DNA from: Cheiracanthium punctorium
Taxonomy: Eukaryota; Arthropoda; Arachnida; Araneae; Cheiracanthiidae
Length of the DNA stretch: 64,000 bases
Assembly (NCBI GenBank): GCA_038373885.1
Contig: JAWZYV010013290.1
Location: 186,001 to 250,000, forward strand
Reading direction: 5' to 3'
The notes beneath the pieces were generated by a model that ran no database searches, was not told the DNA's origin, and saw nothing but the letters and a program-made list of their open reading frames with translations. Every line of letters starts with the position of its first letter. Position 1 is the first letter of the stretch. Positions 24,600-36,448 of the stretch are shown here, piece by piece. Position numbers and translations under genes: made by a program.

Positions 24600-26150
24600 G
24601 TAAATGTTTAAAACATGTATTTTTAGATCCTTGCACGAAGTAAAGAGTCGTGTGATTGCAAAAAAATTCGGTTTTCAGATTTTGCCAAACAAAGAAATTA
24701 TTTCGTCCATTTTAGAAATTAACTTTGTTAAGTTACTGCGTAACATTTCAAAGTATGTATTGATGAACGTAAGACAATGTACATACGTATGTACGATATA
24801 TTTTTCCTGACCACGGATCCATTTTGACTGTGTTTGTGATGACTTCTGTACGTACGTATACATGTAATTCGTATAACTTATCCGTACAATGTTGATATTT
24901 TGCATTTAGATTATTGCAACATCTAATTGTGTATCTCCTTTTTCGATTGCAATAGACTGGATAGTTTACTACAGGGTCACCCTAAAGGCAGTACGGTCTA
25001 CTACTATTACGAATTTTCGGGGCAACCCGCTGTTCTGGGGCTTAAAAGAGTTCAAAATTCGTATTCTATGCTTCAAATAGATAAATTTTGCTTTGTTTTT
25101 GCATCAAAATCGGTCAACTAGAACCGGAGATACGGAGGTTCCGATTTCCCTATTCTTTAGTGTGGGATTTCTAGAAATCTCGAGAAATATTGGTCGTAGG
25201 CCTTCGGTAACTTGCGAATTTGGGGACTTATTTTTGGCGCCAAATTTGGCGATATTTCGCCCAAAGTCGCCAAGCTTGGAGACATTTTGGTCATTTGGCG
25301 CGATTTTCCCAATGGGGCCTGAAGGTTGGTTTTCCTGCATTAAAACACATAAAAACCTAACATTTCTCTTATATACGTAATCAAAATTCCCGCTTTATGT
25401 AGAATCTTCGAGAAATAGACTTTTCTGGAAGCTGCCCGCAGCTTCTGCCTCCTCTATAAATACCGGCGCGCTTCAGAAGCTCCAGTTCAGTGTGTGAGTA
25501 GAGCTCTCTCTGAGTGAGTACGTTTGCTTTGATCTATTGAATAAGATAGTGCTATAGAAGCAGTGTTTTGGCTTGCTTTTCGAAGCTGTTTCTAAAGTGC
25601 TGTATGTATAATCTTAATTGCTGAGTCTTAAGAGACTGTCAATGTTATCTCTCGTATATGTTCCCTGAATTTTTGCCAGTGAAAGTGTTTTATTTTGTGA
25701 GAGAAATACAGCATTTGTGAGAGCTTCTGATCTAAGCGGACTGTTAAAGACACATTACTGTTTAATTGTGCTTGTGAATTTTGTACAGCTGATTGTTCTA
25801 CGAAGTTCTAGTAGCAATAAAGTTGTGTTCCATCCTGACCAGTGCACTTTTTACTAGAACTTTCTACACCAACTGGACTTTAGAACGATGAACCCCGGAA
25901 ACAAGCAGAGTATTTCTGCAACAATACATTAAAAACAATGCACACCTTCAGTACATTAAAAGTATGTGAGCTGTTATTTGGAACGTGATCAAAATATTTT
26001 CAAATGTCGCCAGTATTGCGTGTTTTGCTGAAATACTGTCAAATTTGTCGCCAAAAACGAATACGTAATTCTCATAACTCAAAAACAATTAACATAGACA
26101 AATTATGTTGAAATTTCGCATGGGTTGTAACATCTAGTTTTTATTTTATA
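24600..26150 (+). repeat. Copy of the 34.5-kb repeat interrupted by a solo LTR
   Basis: 24700-25004 (GCAACATCTAATTGTGTATC, GACTGGATAGTTTACTACAG) and 25924-26150 (AACTCAAAAACAATTAACAT, TTGTAACATCTAGTTTT) match modules of the 34.5-36.4-kb repeat. The plus-strand solo LTR lies between them. Confidence 0.55.
25005..25923 (+). mobile_element. Solo LTR, same family (plus)
   Basis: Same family as 20139-21030 in opposite orientation, 919 bp. Starts TATTACGAATTTTCGGGG (start mutated) and ends TTTCTGCAACA. A TATAAATA box is at about 25457 and AATAAA at about 25818. Flanks are CTAC and ATAC (3 of 4). Inserted in the repeat that surrounds it at 24.7-26.1 kb. Confidence 0.72.
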
Positions 26151-26919
26151 CTAGCTGCATGTCCATTCTTCGTATACGGTAGGAAACAAATATTTTACTA
26201 AAATATAATCGTAACTATGTTTGCGAATATAAAATGTCAAAAAGTTCAGGTAGTCCTTTTGTTGAAACTACCGCGGGATATATTACGCAACGTAGGATTA
26301 TGGTTTAGTTAGTTGTAACAAGATCGTTGAAATGCTTCATATACCATTTTCAATAGGGTCCATGGTACAGTAGATAAGAATAACATATATTAATTTCGTC
26401 GAAATCGATCCATATTTACGGAAGTTAGAGAACGGACGGACGGACAGACAGACAAACCGAAATCATAAACACTTTTCTACCTTGTTGGAAAGTGTTAAAA
26501 ACTGATTATTCTGCCTTCAAAATTTATTTACAGAGGCAGGGAGAAATTTTCAATCTTCATCCTTTTTCTAAATGACAATCTTTTACCGAGCATTCCTTTA
26601 TTGAAGTCTCCAATACCTAATGATTACAAATTAACCGTTATTTTGCATATTTTTTAATTGAATATAGTTATTTAAATTCATTTAGGATTTTCTGCAAGTT
26701 TCCATTGATTTTTAAAGTTGAGTCTACTTAAAATATGTACATTTAAAATGTGTTTGTGAAATATTTATTAATGAAAAGCATAACATAGCTGCTTGCAGAT
26801 AGCCATGTCGTAACATGATATTTTACTAGTTTAAAATAGTTGTTTTAGTTACTACTACAGTATTGTGTATGATTATCACTCCATACATAAAGTACTTTGA
26901 CTAATCTTTTTTTGTATGT

Positions 26920-27093
26920 CAGGGGCGTAACCAGGGGGGGGGATATCGGGATATATCCCCCCGCCCCGAAATTTTTGTATTAGTGATGAAATTCCGTCTA
27001 TTTATACACATATAAGTTCATATCCCTCCCCCGAAATATTATCCAGGTGCATATCCCCCCCCCCCCCGAAAAATTTTCCTGGCTACGCGTTTG
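26920..27093. mobile_element. hAT MITE, CAGGGGCGTAACCA type
   Basis: Ends CAGGGGCGTAACCAGG and CCTGGCTACGCGTTTG, perfect 8-bp duplication TTGTATGT (26912-26919, 27094-27101). A relative of the CAGNGGCGTAGCCA family with a different GGATAT/ATATCCC-rich core. Confidence 0.85.
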
Positions 27094-28937
27094 TTGTATG
27101 TGTATGTCGGAATGTCGAAATCAAGAGTAAAAAAGTGAAACTGTCCTAAAATTTCGAAACTAATCTTTGAAATGATTTTTTTTATGGATATCCCCCCCAC
27201 ACACACACACATTTTTACCCCTTTATGGTGCCATATAAATTTTTGTACTGTGAAAGAATTCTTGTATACTTTAGAAACTAAACAATTAAACAGAGCTATT
27301 TTTGTTTTTTAACCGGTAGTTTAAAAAAATATATTTTCGATTTAAGAAATTTAATGCATAACCTGAAAAATTCTGTTTCGTACCTGTATAAAACTATAAA
27401 AGAAAGCATGATAATTTCATTATAATATTTAAAAGAGATTTACGTTTTATTTATAAATCTGTAAAAGTAATTTATCTTAAAATAAAACTAAAAATGATTT
27501 AATGTAAATTAATATTAAATTATTAAAACAAAAAAAAAAAAGGCATTAAACCTATGTTTTGGAAAAATTAACTCATCTATCATAGGTATCTTATCAAAAT
27601 GGATATCTTATCAAAATTGGTATCTTATCAAAATAAATAAAGTATGCATTTCTTTGTGAAAATAATCTGCAATTATAGATACATTAATACATGTGTCATG
27701 GTTAAAATTTATTCTCTTCTGCCAGTAGTGCACACATAAAAAGAATATTTTAACTTTTTACATTTTAAGTAACATTTTTTTTATGTACATTTATGTAAAA
27801 ATATTTAATTTTTGCAAATTATTATTCAATTATTAATAAAATACTTTAATGATATGCGTGAAACATGTTTGTAATTTACTGTTCTGGTGTCATCAAAGTA
27901 TTAAAAAAAAGTGAAAAAACACACTTGATAACTAAATACATGTTTAGTGCCGGATAACCATATCCGGTAACCAAAGGAGCTTCGGATATCCGATATCCGG
28001 CAAAATCACTATCCGTTACATCCCTTGAATGGAAATGTCATTTCCCAGAAACTTGAAAGCAATGGCGCTGCTAGTGGGAGGGGGCAGCAGTTGCTCCTCT
28101 TAAGTCTTTGATTCGCTGATTGGCGCAGTCGCCTACGCGAAAGTTTTTTTTTTATTCCTGTACAAAAATAAATAACTAATTAAGCCTTATAATTTTTTTA
28201 CCTTCAAAAAAGAGGTGTGTTCCTTTCCAACAAAGACAACTTTGCTAGTCGAGCTGTTTTTTTTTTTTTTTTTTTTTTTTTAAAGAAAGAAAACCCTTTT
28301 TAGTAATATTATCATTTAATAAACTTTACAAGTTAGTAAATTTTTAAAGTAATTTTAACGACTTGTAACGAAACACAAACATACCTATTTTATCCCAGAC
28401 TCTCATAATTTTACACTCCTTTCGCGTTTCCATATGATAAGGTCATAGCGTCAAGCAGAGAAAACATGTATGTTTCTCAAGAAACCATGCTCAGTAACAA
28501 GATTTCTAAGTACCCTTTTTTCTCTTTCCCTACATTTCGCGCACTTCCAGGCAACAAAATGAGATTACCTCCATTCATCTGGGTCGGATCGCAATCTGTA
28601 AACGGGGTTTTTTGGCTGCTCTTTTTGATATCTTAGGCCAAACTTTAGAGAAAGATTCCAATTCATTAGGTAATTTTCTTTTATTTAAGTTTGGTATCAA
28701 CTCATATATTTTGTTAAATGCGCTGGGAGTCCTGTTTTTTTTTTACAGTTTTAAAAATTGCCGTGGATCGAAATAAGATAAATCTAAATAAAGTTCTTTA
28801 GGCATAGAAAATCTATTAATCAAGCTTTGATTAGTAGTGTCAGTTACAGCATTGAATGCAGATATTCTAAACCATTCTTCGGCGTTTCTCTATGACTTCA
28901 TAAAGGGCTATTTCGCCACTCATTTTCTTAATTTTTA

Positions 28938-29415
28938 CTTTCCGAACATGTACCATGTAAGGAAAGTATTGTAATCATGAAAAAATTCGACTTCGAGATT
29001 TTGGTGTTTTTACACGTTTTGAGGGCTTCTGAATCCATTTATACTATTTTTACGAGATGTATGTATGTATGTGTGTGTGTGTTTGTGTGTATGTGAGTGA
29101 ACACGATAGCTCCTGAACGGAGCATTCGATTGAGCTCAAATTGGATATATATGTCATAAACCACCGTCGCAAGACCGGTATTGATTTGGGTGTGTATAGG
29201 ACTTATAGTTCTCCTAAAGGGCTACGACAAAACTTTCTTTTATGTTATGGCATAATGGCATATGGGGAGAAATTCTTGAAAGTGCGCAAGCGTTTAAACG
29301 GTGCATTCGATTGAGTTTCAATTTGGTATATTATGTTTGAATTATTCATCGATTAAAATTTATTTAAGTGCTTGGTAATGATCTTAATCGTAAGTGTTCG
29401 GAAAGTCGAGTGGAG
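28938..29415 (+). repeat. Related repeat with CTTTCCGAACATGTACC hairpin head
   Basis: Starts CTTACTTTCCGAACATGTAC with a hairpin partner CATGTAAGGAAAG, like the head of the 34.5-kb repeat. Contains (GTAT)n/(GT)n at about 29058-29095 and repeated GAGCATTCGATTGAG / GTGCATTCGATTGAG modules. Confidence 0.45.
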
Positions 29416-29908
29416 TCACTCCAGATATTTTTGAATGGGAGGTAGTAGAATGCCGAAACTTAGGAAGAATGAAGCGACAAACTGAAAGTGGAAGAAAGGG
29501 GGACTGGCAAAATGTCTAAAACTTAAAAACTAGAAAAGCATCGAGTTATCATTCCATTATTCAAGAACTTTGAACGATGCCATCATGTTCTTTATATTAG
29601 TATTATATAATTTTAATCGAAATAAAACGTTTAGGTCATTTTGTATTAAATACACCTTATTACCTCTTAAATTGCTTTGATTATTTTCATATAATTCTTA
29701 ATTTATATGTTTCTTAATATATACATGTACATATTGTTAATTGTGAATAAAATTAAGTACATTTATGGCAGTAAAAATTATTAAAAAAATATTTGGTGGA
29801 AATATTGTCCAAGATCAATGTGTCAATCATTTTATTTCTGCTACTGCCCGTGTGATAATCAGGCTCTGTCCCCACCCTCCACCCCCCCACCTCACCCCCA
29901 AAAATTAA

Positions 29909-30184
29909 CCCATTTGTGCCTGGATATTTTTGCGACTTTCTTCGATTTTTACTGATAACAGAAATAATAGATAAATTTCTGATGTCAACTTCTTGAACAA
30001 GGGATGATTTCTTTTAAAATCATTAAGCAAAAAAATCGGAATATCAACACCCTACTGGGTGATGTTAAAAAATTTCGTAGAGTTGAGGCTCGATACTCAC
30101 GAATAAAGGCTAGGAAAAATAAATAACGTTTTCGACTCATAGCGAAAATGCCGTCCCAAAAAAGGGACACTAGGCATAAATGGG
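29909..30184. mobile_element. TTAA MITE, family B
   Basis: 276 bp, TTAA on both sides (29905-29908, 30185-30188); ends CCCATTTGTGCCTGGATATT and CACTAGGCATAAATGGG. Three more copies at 62.5-63.9 kb. Confidence 0.85.
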
Positions 30185-30307
30185 TTAATTATTATTGAAG
30201 CTGGTGGTGCAGTTGCAAAAAACTGATTCCATAGTTTAAAAACTAAGAATGCGTAAAAACTTTGTTACCGTCGTGTATCCATCTACCTACACACACTTAT
30301 ATATATA

Positions 30308-31717
30308 AACTGCTGGCCATCGTAAATGCAACACCCTGAAGGAAGCATGCAAATAATATGAAATTTACAACATGCATTAGCTGAGGTGAGATATGCAAAT
30401 GATTAGAATTTCAGCGCAGACGCACATCAAGCGCGCCTGTGGCGCCACCTCAAAGCGCTATTTAAGGCTTGGAGATTTCGACGGTTTCAAGTACAGCAAT
30501 TGTGTTTTTCTTGCTTTTTTTAAAAAAAAAACGATAAATTATGCCTCGTAGGAAACAACGATCATCTTTTGATCAAGTATCCGAGTTTGACAGAGGAAGG
30601 ATAGTGGCATACCGAGATTGTGGGTTATCTTTCAGGGAAATCGGTCGTCGTATTGGACGAAACCAAACAACTGTGATGCGGATATGTGATCGTTGGGTGC
30701 AGGAGGGTACGACGGACAGACGTGATCGACCGCATCGACCTCAGTGCACCACGTCACGTGATGACAGGCAGATTGTACGCATGGCAGTGACGGACCGCTC
30801 AGTCACATCACGAACCATATCACAGCAGATTCAGTCTGTAACGCATCATCCAGTGTCTGCGCGTACCATTCGACGTCGTTTACAGCAGAATGGTCTGTCC
30901 GCAAGACGTCCGTTGCTTTGTCTACCTCTGACGCGGAACCACAGACGTCTCCGCCGCCAATGGTGCGATGAAAGAAGGATGTGGACGACAGAATGGAATG
31001 AAATTCTCTTTACTGACGAGTCACGCTTCTGTATGCAACACCACGACGGTCGGATTCGAGTCTGGAGACACCGTGGAGAGAGGATGCTGAACAGCTGCAT
31101 TATGCACCGTCACACTGGTCCTGCACCGGGTATTATGGTATGGGGCGGTATCGGATATCTCTCTCGCACTCCTCTAGTACGCATTGCCGGTACTTTAACC
31201 AGCCAGCGCTACATCTCCGAGGTGTTGGAGCCAGTTGTCCTTTCTTACCTCCAGGGCTTGCCAACAGCCATATTTCAGCAGGATAATGCACGGCCACACG
31301 TGGCACGCATTGTCCAAGGGTTCTTCGTCAATCACCAGATTGAATTGCTTCCCTGGCCGGCGCGCTCTCCGGATCTTTCGCCGATAGAAAACATGTGGTC
31401 CATGGTTGCTCAACGACTGACCCAGAGTTCATCCCCAGCTGTCACACCAGATCAACTTTGGCAACGTGTGGAAGCTGCTTGGTCTGCTGTACCCCAAGAA
31501 CACATTCAAAGTCTCTTTGAATCAATGCCGAGGCGTGTGGCAGCTGTGATCTCCAACAACGGCGGCTACTCTGGGTACTGATTTTGGCAGGAACCACGCT
31601 TCATAGAATGCTGTAAATTTAATCATTTGTTACTTGGTCAACATGTTATCTACACAATAAATTTTGTTGTGATATCTCTTGTTTTTCTTGGTGTTGCAAT
31701 TTGGGTGGCCAGCAGTG
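30308..31717 (+). mobile_element. Complete Tc1-like transposon with TIRs and TA duplication
   Basis: A 1410-bp element bounded by TA (30306-30307 and 31718-31719). The left end reads AACTGCTGGCCATCGTAAAT and the right end, reverse-complemented, CACTGCTGGCCACCCAAATT; both continue into TGCAACACC. The only gene is the transposase. The short 5' leader (about 230 bp) and 3' tail (about 135 bp) are as usual for Tc1 elements. Confidence 0.9.
30541..31581 (+). CDS. Intact Tc1-type transposase (DD34E)
   Basis: Cut-and-paste transposase of the Tc1/mariner superfamily, 346 aa, uninterrupted. Seen: two N-terminal helix-turn-helix regions (about residues 12-50 and 75-120) with a basic linker between them (DRPHRP, about 62-67, in place of the usual GRPR). 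The catalytic D is at 159 (LFTDESRF), GIMVWGG at 197-203, the second D at 248 (QQDNARPH) and E at 283 (SPIENMW). D248 and E283 are separated by 34 residues, the Tc1 DD34E signature. Length matches active family members (about 340 aa). It lies between matching terminal inverted repeats with TA on each side. With an open frame, all catalytic residues and both ends, it may be recent and possibly active. Confidence 0.95.
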   Translation: MPRRKQRSSFDQVSEFDRGRIVAYRDCGLSFREIGRRIGRNQTTVMRICDRWVQEGTTDRRDRPHRPQCTTSRDDRQIVRMAVTDRSVTSRTISQQIQSVTHHPVSARTIRRRLQQNGLSARRPLLCLPLTRNHRRLRRQWCDERRMWTTEWNEILFTDESRFCMQHHDGRIRVWRHRGERMLNSCIMHRHTGPAPGIMVWGGIGYLSRTPLVRIAGTLTSQRYISEVLEPVVLSYLQGLPTAIFQQDNARPHVARIVQGFFVNHQIELLPWPARSPDLSPIENMWSMVAQRLTQSSSPAVTPDQLWQRVEAAWSAVPQEHIQSLFESMPRRVAAVISNNGGYSGY

Positions 31718-31719
31718 TA

Positions 31720-32887
31720 GAAAAGTTGGACTAGGACAGCTTTTTTCTCACGTGTAAAATAACTACAAGAATAAAGTACTTCAATTTCTATTTGACAATG
31801 TATTTGAAGGAGATAGAACGTTGGTTTCAAAAATGACTATTTTTTAATGTATCAAAACTATATTCTAGGGTGAATAAACTATTTTTTGGAAGTATGTAGG
31901 TACCCGGCTTTGTCCAATAACGTCACTTATTAGATAAGACATAATATCTTTCAAATGTGATACAAAAACTGATTCCATAATTTTAAATAATACTCAAAAG
32001 CCTTCTTTGGGATGTAGGAAAAAAAGAAAAATACCTTTCTCTAATAGGGGAAAAAAAAAAAAAAATTCCTGCCTGAAAATAACGGGGAAAAGCCTGGTTC
32101 TGTGCCTGACAATAACGGACAGAAACGGTTTCGTAAGATAACATGTGAACGGAAATTAACCATTTTCTCCGACACCGGAATTTGGAAAACGTTTTTTGTC
32201 CGGCAGCATTGCTGCCAGACAATGTCCGTTTATTTCAGGAACTTTTTATAAGAGTGATAGTTTTAATTTATATTTTGTGAAAGCTAGAAGCAATTTTGTA
32301 AGTTTCAGTGGCATTGTAATTCGACTTCTTCAATCAAGACATGCTATTTTCTTCGAAAATCATATCTCCGTTGTCAAACCAATATCTGCTATATGTGCAA
32401 AAAGTTTATTCATTATTACCAGTTTTTATTAGCAGTTATTATTTGACAATATTCTGGCTGCACAGAGCATATTTTTTTAGCGACCACCAGTTCACCGTAT
32501 GATGTTTAAAGTCAGAAAACTATTTTTTATACGAAAATTTGGTTAGTAAACTAGTGAAAATATCGAAATCTCTAAAAAGTGCACATAGGAGATACTGGTT
32601 TGACAACGACGATATGCAGTACTAAAGAGCAAGTTAAATATTTATGAAGTGCATAAAAAGGAGATCTTTCTGAATATTTGAAAATTTAATGGTATTTTTA
32701 ATTGGTTACTGGTATTTTATCCGGGACAGTTTTATTTCTGATGAGCTACCAAAACAAAGTTCTGTTATACTATACCTCTGCTCACTACGTTACTGTATTA
32801 AAGGGAAACGAACCAAGATGCATCGTAAGCTGATGTTTCAAACTGATATTTCAGGATGCAATGTATTTCGAACTTTTTTTTTTCATA
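31720..32887. other. No gene recognised
   Basis: AT-rich sequence. An imperfect inverted pair is present (CGTTGTCAAACC / GGTTTGACAACG at about 32365 and 32597). Short frames only. Confidence 0.45.
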
Positions 32888-33038
32888 CAGTCAAGCTCCG
32901 TTATATCGAACTTCAAGGGACCAATTTTTTTTTTCGGTGGTTCTCTGTATCCGAACCGCGTTAAGAAATATAATTTGGAAGCGACAGGACCAAAATGTTA
33001 GTTCGTCATGTATATTTCTCTATAACGGGGTTTGACTG
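32888..33038. mobile_element. Pogo-like MITE
   Basis: CAGTCAAGCTCCGTTATATC at the left and CTATAACGGGGTTTGACTG at the right, bounded by TA (32886-32887, 33039-33040). 151 bp. The terminus resembles pogo/Tigger elements. Confidence 0.75.
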
Positions 33039-33071
33039 TATAGGCTATTTGTCCGACTATGATCAGTTTAA

Positions 33072-33487
33072 CCCTTTGAGGCGCAACCCTTTCCCAATGC
33101 TGAAAAAAGGACAGCCGTTGCCATCGCTCGGCTTAACTACCAGCAAGAAGGGGTCTCTAGATATGTGACTCGCGATGAACGTTTCGATCGTCCGCCATCT
33201 TGCTGGTAATTAAGTCGAGCGATGGCAACGGCTGCCTTTTTTTCAGTATTGGGTAATCTATCGAGCTGTTCTCGCATTCTTCCATTTTTTCAGCAGATGT
33301 CAGTGCTGTTAAAAATAACCGTGACCATTTTTTTACGGGAAATGACGTGCTAAAACGTAAAGGATTCTCGTGGAGCTCTGTCACCCGCAACTATTTTTAT
33401 AGAAATCAAATCTTTTCTTCGTGACTGGCAACAGTCAAAATGCCAGAGTTCGGTGTCCCCAGAGCGGGAACATTGCGCGTTAAAGGG
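33072..33487. mobile_element. TTAA MITE, family A
   Basis: TTAA at 33068-33071 and 33488-33491; ends CCCTTTGAGGCGCAACCC and GCGCGTTAAAGGG. The central inverted repeat (GCCATCGCTCGRCTTAA) is present. Confidence 0.82.
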
Positions 33488-33829
33488 TTAAGGGGTTAAA
33501 ACAAATATCTGCCTTTAATCTCCATAAAAATTCTACGATTAGCCTTATAAAAAATATTGGCTGGTGGTCCACTTACTCCAAGGTATGAGTAGACCATTGA
33601 ATTTCTCTTTTAATACTTATTTAACTGAATTTCTTTATAATTCTTCCTTTGAATGAGTTTCTTTATTACTTTTATTCTGCAATCTAAAACTTCTGATTGG
33701 TGGCAAATGTCTACATGTTCGAAAGGCAACTGAACATCTGAGATTGTATCAAAAATAAATTATGCCCGTATATCTCTTACAACAGTTGCAATACTACGTT
33801 AAAATCATATAATGCCATTGTGCTGTCCC

Positions 33830-34470
33830 ACCAACCCAACTTCACCCTTTTGCCTTATTGAACCACCATTTCAGTGACATAATCTTCAGAATATTGTCAA
33901 TGTACCTTCCCAATCTACATGGTATTATTTAAATGGCTATATCATGATATTGTATAAATGATGACATGATGATATTATTTAAATGATCAATTTTTATAGT
34001 GGCTCGTAGTTTCACAGTTTATTATAATTGTGAGCCAATGTTTATGTGCAACTTTGAACTGTTAACAAAAAAGTTCTCGTATACCAGTATATATTTAATA
34101 TATGTTGGGTTAATGAAGTTTAGTTGAAGATATATGTTGGGCTAGTGAAGTTTTACTATCGTAAAACTTCACTAACCCAACCTTACCCTTTTGCTTTATT
34201 GAACCACCATTTCAGTTACATAATCTTCAGAATATTTTCAATGTACCTTCCCAATATACATGATATTATTTAAATGGTTATATAATGATATTGTATAAAT
34301 GATGACATCATGATATTATTTAAATGATCAATTTTATAGTGGTTCGTAGTTTTACAATTCATTGTAATTGTGAGCGAATGTTTATGTGCAACGTTGAACT
34401 GTTAACAGAAAAATTCTGGTTACCACTAGAAACTATCATAAAACTTTGCTAACCCAACCTCACCCTTTTT
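33830..34470. repeat. Two diverged outlying satellite units
   Basis: Two older copies of the satellite (about 33830-34165 and 34165-34470). They share the CATAATCTTCAGAATATT to AACTGTTAAC body but lack the roughly 60-bp stretch (AGTATCAGATTTTAACATTA...) present in every unit of the main array. Confidence 0.8.
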
Positions 34471-36445
34471 ACTTCCTTGTACGTAGTATAAGGAAGTAAT
34501 GTGATCCCGAAAAATTTTGGGGGCCAAATTTCGACATAAAAACCGATTTTGACTACCTCTAAATTTAATTTAAAAATTTTTTTCGATGCATCTCATCGTA
34601 GGCTAGCATGCACGATCATATTAACGCGTCTGCAACTCATTTTGACCAGTGGCGAGTCTACTGTGGCCAGTTTTTCCATGCCGTCTGTACGTACGTACGT
34701 ACGTACGTATGTATGTAACTCGCATATCTCAAAAACTATGGGTCGTAGAATGTTGAGATTTGATATTTAGGATTGTTCTATGATCTAGTTGTGCACCTCC
34801 CCTTTTGGTGGCAATCGAATGGATAGTTTATGTACAGGACCGCCCAAAAGATTCGAAATACATTACGCTCTGTGGGCCGAAATTCATTAAACTCGCCTAA
34901 CTCAAAAGCTATTAGGCGTAGAATGTCGAAACTTCATATTTTGGATAGTTGTAACATCTAGTTGTGCACCTCCCCTTTTGGTTCCATTCGACTGGATAGT
35001 TTATCTACAGGACTACCCAAAACATTCGAAATACATTACACTCAATGGGCCGAAATTCATTAAACTCGCATATCTCAAAAACTGTTAGGCGTTGAATGTT
35101 GAAACTTTATATTTAGGATTGTTGTAACATCTAGTTGTGCACCCCCCCTTTCGGTTCCATTCGACTGAATAGTTTATCTACAGGACCGCCCAAAAGATTC
35201 GAAATACATTACGCTCTATGGGCCGAAATTCATCAAAGCGTTTTTTAGAGGTATTGGGATATTTCAAACGACTCAGAAGTGATATATGCTGTAAAGAGTT
35301 AGAAAATGAATTTCTCCATTAAAAAAAGTGTCTTTATCATTTATAGTTCTGCTACAGGAACACTCAAAAGATTTCCAATACATTACGGTCAATAGCAATT
35401 TTAGGGGCATTCATCCATTTCAAGCACAATACCGTCCTACCACATAAGTTAGGTAATGGTCCGACCACGGTCACGTGCCTACCTCAAGAACTATGCCAAA
35501 AGTCGCCAAGCTTGGCGACCTTTGGTGTACGTGTGTGCATATTTAACTCTCAAATCTCAAAAACTATTATGAAATTTCATATATAAGAATGTTGTAACAT
35601 CTAGTTGTGCATCTCGATTTTTGGTTCCAATCTACTGGAGAGTTTATTTACAGGACCACCGAAAAGAATTTCAGTACCTTAATGTCTATGGACATCTTCA
35701 TTATAATACAACTGTAGACAGTCATTGTTTGGTACATGCCCAAAATCTCGCCGTCTGTCCTCGACCTTGGCGAGTTTTGGCGAAATATCGCCAAATTTGG
35801 CGATAGTCAGTCATTTGGTCCATGCCCAAAGTATCGCCATTTGTCATCGTTCTTGGCGTGTTTTGGCGAAATATCGCCAAATTTGGCGATAATCTGTGTT
35901 TGGTTTATGCTTAAAATCTCGCCAAATGTCGTCGACATTGACGAGTTTCGCCGAAATATCGCCAAATTTGGCGCCAAAAATTATTTCCTATTTTGTATAA
36001 CTCTAAAACTTTAACCCGTAGATTTTTTAACTTTGTATTTAGAACTATTGTAATATCTAACTGTTTTCAATATCTTTTTTGACAGCAATCGACTGAGAAT
36101 TTATTTACATGGTGAGCGAAATGACTTTGAATACATTGAGGTGTATAGATGCATTCAATTCATTGAAAGTCTGTGGTCAATGACTACTTTGGCTATCCCC
36201 AAAATCTCGCTGACTATCTCAAGTTTGTCGGCTTTTGGTGAAATATCGCCAAATAAAGTGTCAGAAGGAAATCTTTCAAATTGAACTCAGCTTGGCGATA
36301 TCGAAATATTTGGCTAGAAATCGCTAAACCTTACTATTATTGATATTTTATCTCTTTCAAACAAATAAATTTAGAGGAAGTGCGTCGAAAATATTTTTGA
36401 TCTAATGGACGTGCAAGGAAGTCATGTGTTGGACACATCAGATTT
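34471..36445 (+). repeat. Repeat with 174-bp and 85-bp modules splitting the satellite
   Basis: Starts with a hairpin-like ACTTCCTTGTACGTAGTATA and ends near GGACACATCAGATTTTTT, within the poly-T junction between satellite units. Inside are a (GTAC)n run (34687-34716), three modules of about 174 bp (CATCTAGTTGTGCACC at about 34782, 34957, 35130) and later modules with repeated CGCCAAATTTGGCG (35780-35975). Noncoding; class unknown. Confidence 0.65.
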
Positions 36446-36448
36446 TTT

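Larger units (their letters stand above)
17450..28026. mobile_element. hAT-like ends with ATATCCG iterons bracketing 10.6 kb
   Basis: The left end TAGGGATGTAACGGATA and the right end (reverse-complemented AAGGGATGTAACGGATA) are followed inward by repeated ATATCCG/GGATATCC words. GAATGGAA flanks both sides (17441-17448 and 28027-28034; a ninth base also matches). The original element was probably short; most of the interior is later insertions (MULE MITE, two solo LTRs, a hAT MITE). No transposase recognised. Confidence 0.7.
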
